Of a DNA stretch of 64,000 nucleotides, positions 18,801-25,602 are shown piece after piece. A program made the translations under genes and the position numbers. The notes below the pieces were generated by a model. That model was not told the DNA's origin, did not search any database, and was given only the letters and a program-made list of their open reading frames with translations. The stretch's first letter is position 1. Every line of letters begins with the position of its first letter. Source of the stretch: JAXMHN01 sp964578605 (GTDB taxonomy: Bacteria; Verrucomicrobiota; Verrucomicrobiia; Limisphaerales; SIBE01); the NCBI GenBank assembly GCA_964578605.1, contig CAZODO010000001.1, positions 1-64,000 of the forward strand, given 5' to 3'.

Positions 18801-20894
18801 AACCCGTCCATACCGCGGCGGTATGAGATCGAACCGGTCTGGGAATCCGCTGAACTCGCCGCGTTCACGCCGGAGATCATGGTGCCGGCTGATGCGGTGA
18901 AGATCGGGCATACCTATCGTTTGCGGTTGCGCATGAAAGACAACGCAGGCCGGTGGAGTCATTGGTCTGAACCGGTCGTGTTCACCACCGCTCCGGCCGG
19001 AAGCGCCGCCAGCTTGGAAGAGAATCTGCGGATCACGGAGCTGATGGTGAACCCGCCGGCTGGAAGCGATTACGAGTTCATCGAACTGCACAATGTGAGC
19101 GATTCGCAGGCGCTGGATCTTGCCGGTGTGACCTTCACGCAGGGCATTGGCTATACTTTCCCCGCGGGCACCACCTTGCCGCCGCGTGGTTACGTGCTCG
19201 TCGTGCCGGTGTCGGATGAGGGGAACTTTGCTGGTTTCCGGGCGTTTTACGGTCTGGGCACGGAGGTGTCCATCGCGGGACCTTACTCGGGTGCACTGAA
19301 CAATGCCGGGGAACCCATCACGCTCAAGACGGCTGCCGGAGGCGCGACTATCCTTTCGTTTGAGTATGGCGACGGGCGTGGCTGGCCGGTGGCCGCGGAC
19401 GGCGCCGGGCATTCGCTGGTCCCATTGGCGGCGGCGATCGGCGGCGGTGGTGGCGGACAACTGGATTACCCGGGCAATTGGCGCGCCAGTTCTTTCCGTA
19501 ACGGCTCGTCCGGACGCGCGGATCCTGCAGCACTGCTTGGCCCGGTCTTGAATGAGGTCGCCGCGCATACCGAAAGCGCAGGCGCCACGGATTCAAACGA
19601 TTGGATCGAGCTGTACAATCCGACCGCGGAACCCTTGCCGCTCGGGCCGAGTTGGTTCCTCAGCGATGATCCGGCGGACCTTAAGAAATGGGAAATCCCG
19701 GCGGACACCGTCATTCCCGTCCGCGGCTGGGTTCGGTTCGATGAAGTGGCGGGGTTCCACAACCCGCCAACCGTTGGGTTCGGCTTGAGCAAGAGTGGCG
19801 AGCAGGTCCTGCTTTCGCATTTGCCGGGCAACCCCTCGGATCGGGTCGTGGACAGCGTGAAGTTCAAAGCCCAGGAAAGCGGCGGATCTTACGGACGGTT
19901 TCCGGACGGCGCCCCCTGGTGGTCTGGGCTTGCCGCGCAAACCCCGAACGCGGCCAACAGTCCGCCTCCGCTGTCGGTGACGATCACCGAAGTTATGTTC
20001 CGTCCTAAAGAGGCTTCGGCAGGCGAAGACAACCTGGCTGACGAATACGTTGAGGTATTCAACCCGACGGCAAGCCCTGTCGACCTGTTCAACGCAACAG
20101 GACCATGGCGTCTGGATGGCGGCGTGGAATTCCTCTTTCCGCCCGGGATTACCTTGGAACCGGGGAATGCCCTGTTGGTCGTGAGCTTCGACCCAGATGA
20201 CAGCGCCACGCGCAACGCTTTCCTCACTCGGTACGGCTTGGATGGCACCAAGCGACTCGTCGGACCGTACGCGGGCAAGCTTAGCAATAGCAGCGATCGC
20301 GTCGCCCTGGAAAAGCCGCATCCGGCCGACGCCACAAACGCGCCGCCGGCTTGGGGGATTGTGGATGAAGTCATTTACTCCGACAGAGCGCCCTGGCCGG
20401 ACGGGGCCGATGGCACGGGCCTGTCACTCCATAGAACCTGGAATGCGCCGTCGGGCAATGACCCGGTCAGTTGGCGCAGCGCCGAGGCTTCGCCAGGCAC
20501 CGCCGAACCGCCGCAGACGAATCCCGACGCCGATGGGGACGGGATGCCCGACGCCTGGGAACTGACGCACGGCTTGAATTCCGGGACAAACGACGCCGCG
20601 GCCGACTCGGACGGCGACGGCCTCAGCAACATCGAGGAATACCAGGCCGGAACCGATCCGCAGGACTCCGCAAGCGCGTTGCGCCTGGAGGTGGCGATTT
20701 CGGATCAGGGAGCGGTGAGGCTCCGCTTCGTCGCTGTCGCCAGAAAAGGCTACGTCGCGAGTTCCTGCGATCAACTGACCGGCGAGTGGCAAGTCTTGCA
20801 CGAAGCGCCGCCCGCCGGCGCAACCGGCGTGCTGGAAATCACCGACCCCCGCCCGCTCAACGGCCAGCGCTTTTACCGGGTGCAGGTGAAGTAA
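15819..20894 (+). CDS. Very large secreted protein with lamin-tail and CotH domains
   Basis: 1691-aa exported protein. A hydrophobic segment (WLLVACLFSLASV, about residues 34-47) looks like a signal peptide with a long n-region, so a downstream TTG or GTG start near 15897 is possible. Lamin-tail-like domains open with LVINELHYSP (near 50), LRITELMVNPP (near 1069), LNEVAAHTE (near 1242) and ITEVMFRP (near 1388). A CotH kinase-like domain spans about 548-930 with HPWDLDLTW as a likely metal/active-site region. Calcium-binding thrombospondin-3-like repeats (DADGDGMPDAWE, DSDGDGLSNIEEY) lie near 1570-1620. CotH homologs are protein kinases in spore formers; here an extracellular role is inferred. 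A terminator follows the stop. Confidence 0.9.
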   Translation: MRAQPSFGKPAVCDFQQEQGRILPLGLPRVPRVAWLLVACLFSLASVRSDLVINELHYSPDVKTDPVEFVELYNAGTTRVDLAGWALADGVAFQFPAGTSIGPGEFLVVGEDPEALRARFGVTGALGPWIGRLANEGENVVLRDAVGEVVDQVEYQLGFPWPTVGDAPGYSIELVNPAFDNNLGGNWRASVAGAVTPQQEALVRERSDWRYFKGTQEPSSPVTAWREAGFDDSSWLMGSAPIGFGENFIATRLDDMRGNYGSVFARLKFNVPDPAKISELLLEARYDDGLKVWINGQSVVSANLPAGEVPFDATAASAIENGEFVPFPLGAGTSRLVAGENVIALQVHNSSVSASSDLFFDVRLTSQTGPASRGPTPGRMNSVYTENLPPQIRQVAHEPRAPVSGQPVTITAKMTDGDGMGNVSLEYQVVEPGNYIALEDAAYRTSWTSVPMTDSGGGIDAIAGDGIFSAELPGSLQQHRRLVRYRLTAADAGGRSITVPFADDPQPNFAYFVYDGVPAWSGAIQPGNSDPVRGAVVAYGTDVMRRLPVYHLISKKSSVEDCTWYSGYGGDLYRWKGTLVFDGEVYDHIGYRARGGVWRYAMGKNMWKFDFNRGHDFEARDNNGRRYSVNWTKLNLGACIQQGDYQHRGEQGMFEAVGFRLFNLVGVESPKTHFVQFRIIDEAQESDPASQYNGDFWGLYLAVEQEDGRFLDEHGLPDGNFYKMEGGSGELNNQGATGVTDKSDLRSFMSTYLGSPTDDWWRQNFSLDRYYSYQAIVQGIHHYDICYGKNYFYFLNPDTGIWSVHPWDLDLTWADNMFDAGCGGVDDFMNRVLPRPAFTLEFQNRIREIRDLLFNTDQAWQLIDEYAAMIDDPTGAPSFVDADRAMWDYHPIMASSIVNRSKAGQGRFYQVVPTKDFPGMVSKMKNYVVARSALLDQMANDPLIPDLPVIQPVSETSIPTDQLTFRAAPYSGPNPFAAMKWRIGEMTPSESPSFNPSIPRRYEIEPVWESAELAAFTPEIMVPADAVKIGHTYRLRLRMKDNAGRWSHWSEPVVFTTAPAGSAASLEENLRITELMVNPPAGSDYEFIELHNVSDSQALDLAGVTFTQGIGYTFPAGTTLPPRGYVLVVPVSDEGNFAGFRAFYGLGTEVSIAGPYSGALNNAGEPITLKTAAGGATILSFEYGDGRGWPVAADGAGHSLVPLAAAIGGGGGGQLDYPGNWRASSFRNGSSGRADPAALLGPVLNEVAAHTESAGATDSNDWIELYNPTAEPLPLGPSWFLSDDPADLKKWEIPADTVIPVRGWVRFDEVAGFHNPPTVGFGLSKSGEQVLLSHLPGNPSDRVVDSVKFKAQESGGSYGRFPDGAPWWSGLAAQTPNAANSPPPLSVTITEVMFRPKEASAGEDNLADEYVEVFNPTASPVDLFNATGPWRLDGGVEFLFPPGITLEPGNALLVVSFDPDDSATRNAFLTRYGLDGTKRLVGPYAGKLSNSSDRVALEKPHPADATNAPPAWGIVDEVIYSDRAPWPDGADGTGLSLHRTWNAPSGNDPVSWRSAEASPGTAEPPQTNPDADGDGMPDAWELTHGLNSGTNDAAADSDGDGLSNIEEYQAGTDPQDSASALRLEVAISDQGAVRLRFVAVARKGYVASSCDQLTGEWQVLHEAPPAGATGVLEITDPRPLNGQRFYRVQVK

Positions 20895-20902
20895 GTGAAG
20901 GG

Positions 20903-20927
20903 AATGTACACATCTGTGTACATTTTT
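20903..20927 (+). terminator. Rho-independent terminator after the LTD/CotH gene
   Basis: A perfect 10-bp inverted repeat (AATGTACACA, 2-nt loop, TGTGTACATT) starts nine bases after the stop codon and runs straight into a T run. The stem is AT-rich for this genome. It could also act as a palindromic operator, but its place and T tail favour termination. Confidence 0.7.
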
Positions 20928-21290
20928 GTAACCGACTTTACCTCAGCGACTTGCGTGTCAAAATGTCACGCCTTGTTTTCTGAGCCCCAATAGAGGCAGT
21001 TTCTTCGCCACAGTGCTGTGGCCTGAAACGCGAAATCCGATAGAGGCGATGAGCCCGCTGTGGCGCAAAACCCAGGGCGCGCGGTTTTGCAGGAACGCGC
21101 TAAGATGAGAATTGCTGGCTTCCTGGCTCAAATGAGTGGCGTGGCTTGGTGTTAGAGGCTATATTCCCTTCGTCCAATTACGGGGGGAAAGCATTAACCT
21201 AAGTGCGTTTCTCCTCACCTTCACTATGCGATCACCAGACGGAGGTGCAGAGTCAACGTGAAAGACGAAGTGTGAACCACTCAGAACGAA
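20928..21290. other. Intergenic stretch with no recognised feature
   Basis: No coding frame with convincing composition is seen on either strand. At 21291 a short frame opens as MNLLRCRHCRSKLTKCP, which looks like the first half of a zinc-ribbon protein, but it stops after 39 codons and runs across the start region of the next gene. It may be a decayed relic. Confidence 0.4.
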
Positions 21291-21335
21291 AATGAATTTA
21301 CTCAGATGCCGTCACTGCCGTTCGAAGCTGACAAA

Positions 21336-21854
21336 ATGTCCGCGACGGAGTGTCCGCGCTGTCACGGAGAACCCGTCCAAGTTGACCGTTCCTCGGTCGT
21401 GCTCTCAGTGAAAAAGTGCATTCTCATGCATCATAGAAAATCAACCACAGCACGTCAGGAATTTCGCGACCAAGAGAACGAACGCGTGAAAAGCTCCACG
21501 AGCTTGGCAGTGGAATTCCCCGAACTGCGAACCTTGACGGTGCTCTTGACGCACTTCCGTCCCGAGCGTCCCTCCAGAAGGAGCAGCGAGGTCAAGTACC
21601 GCCTGGACTTGCGTCATGCGAAGTCAGTCCTTCTGTTTAGCTGTCCGAATGATCGATGCGTCGGGGGCGACTTTGATCTGAGTGCATCTCTCGCTGAGGT
21701 TGTGGCCAGCAGGGCCCGGCGGTTCGTGGGAGAAGTCACCTGCCAGGGTTGGCAGAGTCACGCCATGATCGGCACCGTGCGTTGCCGAAACCTGCTCCGG
21801 TATGAATTGGCCGCAACTTACCGCGGCAACCGTTATGACTGCAAAGCCGCGTAA
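21336..21854 (+). CDS. Hypothetical cysteine-rich (zinc-ribbon) protein
   Basis: 172-aa soluble protein of unknown function. An N-terminal CPRCHG pair lies at residues 6-9, and a later CPNDRC with CQGW and RCRNLL near the C-terminus suggests two zinc-binding clusters. The middle (ELRTLTVLLTHFRPERP and KVKYRLDL-like residues) looks like a beta-rich domain. The C-terminal pattern of CQGW followed by RCxNLLRYEL recurs, as I remember, in uncharacterised proteins of Acidobacteria and Verrucomicrobia, but this was not checked. ATG 21306 is an alternative start. The end overlaps the next gene by 20 bp. Confidence 0.65.
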   Translation: MSATECPRCHGEPVQVDRSSVVLSVKKCILMHHRKSTTARQEFRDQENERVKSSTSLAVEFPELRTLTVLLTHFRPERPSRRSSEVKYRLDLRHAKSVLLFSCPNDRCVGGDFDLSASLAEVVASRARRFVGEVTCQGWQSHAMIGTVRCRNLLRYELAATYRGNRYDCKAA

Positions 21855-22137
21855 GAGAGACGATCCTGTCGTTCCTTCTAATGACCTCACAGTGGCGAAC
21901 AAGCTGAGGCGCGTCATGGTGGCTATTGCCGGAGCGGCGGTTCTGATCGCAGGGATCGCGCTGATCGTCCTGCCCGGCCCGGCGTTCATCGTCATTCCCG
22001 CGGGTTTGGCGATTCTGGCCATTGAGTTCGCGTGGGCCAAACGGTGGCTGAACACCTCAAAGCACTGGACGACCCGCGGCGCCGCGGGGGTGAAGAAATG
22101 GTTCCGTGGTCAGGGAGCGGAAAGACAAAGCAACTGA
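21835..22137 (+). CDS. PGPGW-motif small membrane protein
   Basis: 100-aa inner-membrane protein with two close hydrophobic segments (about residues 22-65) joined by the motif LIVLPGPAFIVIPAGLAILAIEFAWAKRWL. This matches the PGPGW family of putative transmembrane proteins (TIGR02611/PF09656), although the Trp of PGPGW is Phe here (PGPAF). The N-terminus is basic and cytoplasmic. No function is known for the family. ATG 21802 would add 11 residues; ATG 21835 overlaps the previous stop, which suggests translational coupling. Confidence 0.82.
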   Translation: MTAKPRKRDDPVVPSNDLTVANKLRRVMVAIAGAAVLIAGIALIVLPGPAFIVIPAGLAILAIEFAWAKRWLNTSKHWTTRGAAGVKKWFRGQGAERQSN

Positions 22138-22220
22138 TGGTTTGGCGCGGGACGTTTTGGGCGCGCGTGCGACCCGGCAGTTTAGGTGAACACCCGGAAA
22201 TGGAGATCGGTTGGGAGTCT

Positions 22221-22418
22221 ATGAGCACAGAAATAGTGAAAGATGGGCAGGTGATCGGTTACATCGAAACCCGGATTGACGGGAAACTGGTGGCTAAAGA
22301 CACTCGCTACCGCATTCGAGGGTACTATGACGCCGAAACGAATCAAACTCGGGATTTTACCTACAAGATCGTAGGACAAGGAAACTTGCTCGCTTCGATG
22401 GTGACTGGTCCATACTGA
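22221..22418 (+). CDS. Small hypothetical protein with a two-fold strand repeat
   Basis: 65-aa protein reading STEIVKDGQVIGYIETRIDG and then RIRGYYDAETNQTRDF and KIVGQGNLLASMV. The pattern of short G-turn strands (VIGYIE, RIRGYYD, KIVGQGNLL) fits uncharacterised small proteins built of repeated beta-hairpins that I recall from Proteobacteria. ATG 22221 has GGGAG eight bases upstream; a longer in-frame start would overlap the PGPGW gene. Nothing indicates a function. Confidence 0.6.
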   Translation: MSTEIVKDGQVIGYIETRIDGKLVAKDTRYRIRGYYDAETNQTRDFTYKIVGQGNLLASMVTGPY

Positions 22419-22830
22419 ATAGGCTTGAGTTCTTGATCAACAGCCGGTGGCTCACCAACACGCCACCTTGCTTAACGAACGGGCTGACCTCTTTTTCAAT
22501 TCCTCATTCGAGACAAGCCTGGCGGCCTTTGCCGTTGCTTCAGGCCCGCCTGTAACTCTCGGTTGGCAACTCAAGCCACTGGCCTGATCGCTGGCGGTTC
22601 TCCTCCGCTCGGGTGAATCGAAAGCGGCCGCAGTGAACAGAGGTCATCCGTTTTACGCCCATTTCAGACCTGCGGTCTTCGGACAAAAGGCTAAGCGTGC
22701 GTTCGCCCTCCGCCTTTTCAAGGCGTCTGCCCCTGCTGATTTCGACTTAGGGTTATACCCCATAGCAGCAGATCTGCGATGGAGGCACTCTAAATCTGCT
22801 GCTGGTTGGAAACTTAACAAGAATGAGCAT
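22419..22830. other. Intergenic stretch with no recognised feature
   Basis: I see no gene, RNA gene or strong repeat in these 412 bases. Open frames here have poor composition. Any promoter for the receiver gene at 22831 should lie within it, but no motif stands out. Confidence 0.4.
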
Positions 22831-23238
22831 ATGCAAACCGACAGTTCCCTGCTGTGGCTGGTTGCGGAGGATTGTGACGACGACTTCTTCCTGCTCCAAC
22901 GGGCCTGCGCCCGTTTGACTCCCCCGCCGAAGCTTCGGCGCGCCAGCAACGGGGTTGAAGCGCGGCAGTACCTCGCCGGGGACGGACCCTTTGAGGATCG
23001 CGCCGCTCACCCTTTGCCTTCCAGGGTGGTGTCCGATCTCAAGATGCCGTTGATGGACGGTCTGGAGTTGCTGGCATGGTTCAAGAATCAACCCCGGAAG
23101 TTGCCCATCCCGTTTGTGTTACTGACCGGTTCAGACGAGCAGCGGGATAGGGACCGGGCGAGGGATTACGGCGTTGACCAATACTTGACAAAGCCCAGCA
23201 CTTTTGGCGAGTTGGTTAGCCTCGTTGCAAGCATTTGA
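22831..23238 (+). CDS. Stand-alone response-regulator receiver protein
   Basis: 135-aa single REC domain of the Rcp1-like type. The acidic pocket is AEDCDDDFFLLQRA near the start, the phospho-acceptor Asp is in VVSDLKMPLMDGLELL, the switch Thr/Ser lies in FVLLTGS and the conserved Lys in YLTKPS. There is no output domain, so it must act by protein contact, probably in a phosphorelay. The nearest downstream gene is an ECF sigma factor 204 bp away. A hybrid kinase with its own REC domain at 61.2 kb is the only histidine kinase in the window. Confidence 0.92.
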   Translation: MQTDSSLLWLVAEDCDDDFFLLQRACARLTPPPKLRRASNGVEARQYLAGDGPFEDRAAHPLPSRVVSDLKMPLMDGLELLAWFKNQPRKLPIPFVLLTGSDEQRDRDRARDYGVDQYLTKPSTFGELVSLVASI

Positions 23239-23442
23239 ATGCCCGTGTGAGCGCGCGGGATTATTTGGACAATTCGAGTTCGTCCCGTCACCATCCGAAT
23301 CTGTTTTGGCGTTGCGTTGCGATTGAACCGTTCGAATTGCGCGTTTGTATTCTTGAGGGAGAGATGGAAGCAGAGAGGCGTGCCGCGTTCTTTCAATGGC
23401 TCTGAAACCCTCTTCTCCCCAGGGTGTCTTGAGAGGCAGGCC

Positions 23443-24018
23443 ATGTCGGAAGTCACGGAAATCCTGCGGGAGATCAGGGGCGGTAATCAGCAATGCGCTG
23501 AGCAGTTGCTTTCGCTCGTTTACAGCGAGCTGAAACGGATAGCGGCCCAAAAGATGGCGGGGGAAGCTCCCGGACATACGCTTCAGCCGACCGCTCTGGT
23601 CCATGAAGCCTGGATGAAACTCGTGGGGGAGGGCGATCCCAACTTTCAAAACCGAGCCCACTTCTTTTCGGCCGCGGCGGAGGGCATGCGGCAAATTCTC
23701 GTCGACTCGGCGCGCCGGAAGCATGCGGCCAAGCGCGGCAGTGGGGGGGTGTCTCAGGAACTTAAGGAAGATCATCTGGTGCAGGAGATGCCTCCTGAGC
23801 AGTTGCTTGCGATCGACGACGCTCTGGAGCGCTTGGCCATGGAGGATCCGTCGGCGGCGATTTTGGTCAAATACCGCTATTTTGTCGGGATGAACATGAT
23901 GGAAGCGGCGGCGACGATGGGGTTGTCGTTGCGAAGTGCGGAACGTTTATGGTCTTACGCGCGAGCGTGGCTAAGGCGTGAATTGGGGAGACCGCGCTCC
24001 AGATCGGATCCAGAGTAA
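23443..24018 (+). CDS. ECF-type sigma factor, TIGR02999-like
   Basis: 191-aa sigma-70 family protein. HTLQPTALVHEAWMKLV and FQNRAHFFSAAAEGMRQILVDSARRKHAAKRG are the signature of the TIGR02999 subfamily known from Planctomycetes, Acidobacteria and Verrucomicrobia. Region 4 ends with MMEAAATMGLSLRSAERLWSYARAWLRREL. ATG 23443 has the ribosome site GAGAGGCAGG. The subfamily is known to lie beside Ser/Thr kinases rather than classical anti-sigma factors, and here the kinase is two genes downstream. Control by the kinase is an inference. Confidence 0.93.
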   Translation: MSEVTEILREIRGGNQQCAEQLLSLVYSELKRIAAQKMAGEAPGHTLQPTALVHEAWMKLVGEGDPNFQNRAHFFSAAAEGMRQILVDSARRKHAAKRGSGGVSQELKEDHLVQEMPPEQLLAIDDALERLAMEDPSAAILVKYRYFVGMNMMEAAATMGLSLRSAERLWSYARAWLRRELGRPRSRSDPE

Positions 24019-24019
24019 G

Positions 24020-24065
24020 AAGGTGGCGGGTTTTTCTGCGCCTCTCCGCTTGTTACGTCGGCAAT
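24020..24065 (+). promoter_or_regulatory. Conserved spacer element, copy A
   Basis: This 46-bp stretch directly after the sigma stop matches 25538-25583 without gaps at 34 positions by eye. The matches are concentrated in two blocks, GTGGCGGG and TCTCCGCTTGT-ACGT-GGC, held exactly 12 nt apart. It ends on the start codon of the first PQQ gene. It may be a promoter read by the adjacent sigma factor or the scar of a gene insertion. Confidence 0.5.
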
Positions 24066-25410
24066 GCGTCTGAAATGGCCTCATCCCCGTTGCGATGTTG
24101 CCCATGGTTTTGTCCGAAGGGTGGCCTGGTCGCGCAGGTCGGCCATGGCCTTGGGCCTGGTTGCGGCTGGGGGGCTCCTCGAGGCAGGCAGTTCCGGTGA
24201 CTTGACCGCGGCGGACCATGCCCCCGAGGCGGAGATGCGGCAGAATTGGCCGCAGTTTCGAGGGCCTGGCGGCGACGGTTTGGCCCCGGCCACGAATCTT
24301 CCAGTGACGCTGGCAGCCCAAGCAGGCTCGACGAACCTTTGGAAGGTGGAGATCCCGGTCACGGGCTTTGGCTCGCCGATCGTTTGGGGAGAGCGCTTGT
24401 TCCTGTCGGGCGGTGACGCGGTCCAGCGGGAGGTCGTATGCTATGGCACACGGGGGGGCGAGTTGGTATGGAGACGCCCCGTGCGGGACGTTGGCGGGAG
24501 TTCAGCAGTGTCTCCGGAAATCCCGGATCAGAGTGGTCACGCCTCTTCGACCGTGGCAACTGATGGTCGCCGCGTCTACGCGATCTTCGCCAACGGGGAC
24601 CTGGCTGGATTCACTTTGGATGGGCACCAAGTTTGGGCCAGGAATCTCGGCGCTCCCAAAAACCCGCACGGTCACGCATCATCGCTCGTCACGTGGAAAG
24701 GGCGATTGGTGGTGCAGTTCGATCAAGGCGAAGCCGAACAGGAATTGTCTAAGCTTTACGTGATCGACGGAGCGACCGGTCAAGTCGTCTGGCAGAAAAC
24801 GCGTCCGGTATCGGTTTCCTGGGCCACACCGATGGTGGTCCATGCGGCGGGTAAACCGCAGATCATCACGCTGTCGGTGCCGTGGGTCCTTTCCTATGAC
24901 GCCCGGGATGGGACGGAACTATGGCGCTTCGAAGGGCTGCAAGGCGAAGTCACGCCATCACCGGCGCATGCGGGCGAACTCATCTTGGCGACGACCCCAA
25001 ACGAAGTCCTGACGGCCATTCGGGCGGATGGCCAGGGCGACGTGACCCAAACGCATGTGGCCTGGATTGCCGAGGACAACGTGCCTGATATCAGCAGCCC
25101 GGTGAGCAACGGACAGCTTGTCTTCACCCTCAGCACCCCTGGAACGGTCACGTGCTTCGACGCGAGGGACGGAAAGAAACTTTGGGAGCGGGATCTGGGC
25201 ATGGAATGCCACGCCTCGCCCATGATCGCTGGAAGCCGCGTTTTCCTCGTCGCCACCCAAGGCGTTCTGATCGAGATCGATGCAGCACGCGTTTTCAAGG
25301 AGATTGCTCGAAGAGACCTGGACGAAAAGATCTATGCCAGCCCGGCATTTGCTCGCGGGAATATCTTCCTGCGCGGAGTGAAACACCTCTTTTGCATTGG
25401 ACCCCAGTGA
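24064..25410 (+). CDS. Exported PQQ-like beta-propeller protein
   Basis: 448-aa protein of the PQQ-binding-like propeller family. The N-terminus has VRRVAWSRRSAMALGLVAAGGLL, an export signal that could be Tat-dependent, followed by QNWPQFRGPGGDGLAPATNLP, the usual entry to these propellers. Repeated blade motifs include GGELVWRRPV, GHQVWARNL, GQVVWQKTRP, GTELWRFEG and GKKLWERDLG. The true start may be the ATG just before the hydrophobic segment (residue 28). It sits between the sigma factor and its kinase. There is no catalytic dehydrogenase signature, so a binding or scaffold role in the periplasm is more likely than PQQ catalysis. Confidence 0.88.
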   Translation: MRLKWPHPRCDVAHGFVRRVAWSRRSAMALGLVAAGGLLEAGSSGDLTAADHAPEAEMRQNWPQFRGPGGDGLAPATNLPVTLAAQAGSTNLWKVEIPVTGFGSPIVWGERLFLSGGDAVQREVVCYGTRGGELVWRRPVRDVGGSSAVSPEIPDQSGHASSTVATDGRRVYAIFANGDLAGFTLDGHQVWARNLGAPKNPHGHASSLVTWKGRLVVQFDQGEAEQELSKLYVIDGATGQVVWQKTRPVSVSWATPMVVHAAGKPQIITLSVPWVLSYDARDGTELWRFEGLQGEVTPSPAHAGELILATTPNEVLTAIRADGQGDVTQTHVAWIAEDNVPDISSPVSNGQLVFTLSTPGTVTCFDARDGKKLWERDLGMECHASPMIAGSRVFLVATQGVLIEIDAARVFKEIARRDLDEKIYASPAFARGNIFLRGVKHLFCIGPQ

Positions 25411-25537
25411 AACGCCAGCCAGCATCGCTGAGGCGGAGGCATTCATCGGCAATGGAAGGGCCGAACGAGGTGGGGCTCACGTTACCCGGCCCGAGGCGTG
25501 GATTTGGTGAAGAGCGAGCCCTGTTTGACGGATGGAA

Positions 25538-25583
25538 AAAGTGGCGGGCTTCCTTTCTTTTCTCCGCTTGTCACGTTGGCTAT
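25538..25583 (+). promoter_or_regulatory. Conserved spacer element, copy B
   Basis: Second copy of the element at 24020-24065, with the same two blocks at the same 12-nt spacing. It ends 20 bp before the proposed GTG start of the kinase. Conservation of blocks but not of the spacer between them looks like selection on two contact points. Confidence 0.5.
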
Positions 25584-25602
25584 TTACTGGAAATCCAAAC
25601 AC

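Noticed and set aside
17478..19568. A 696-codon open frame on the minus strand within the LTD/CotH gene.
   Set aside because: Antisense shadow. The plus strand encodes CotH and lamin-tail motifs continuously across it.
15819..20894. Sporulation function for the CotH-domain proteins here and at 30.4 kb.
   Set aside because: CotH-like domains are common in exported proteins of non-spore-formers, and no sporulation gene is in the window.
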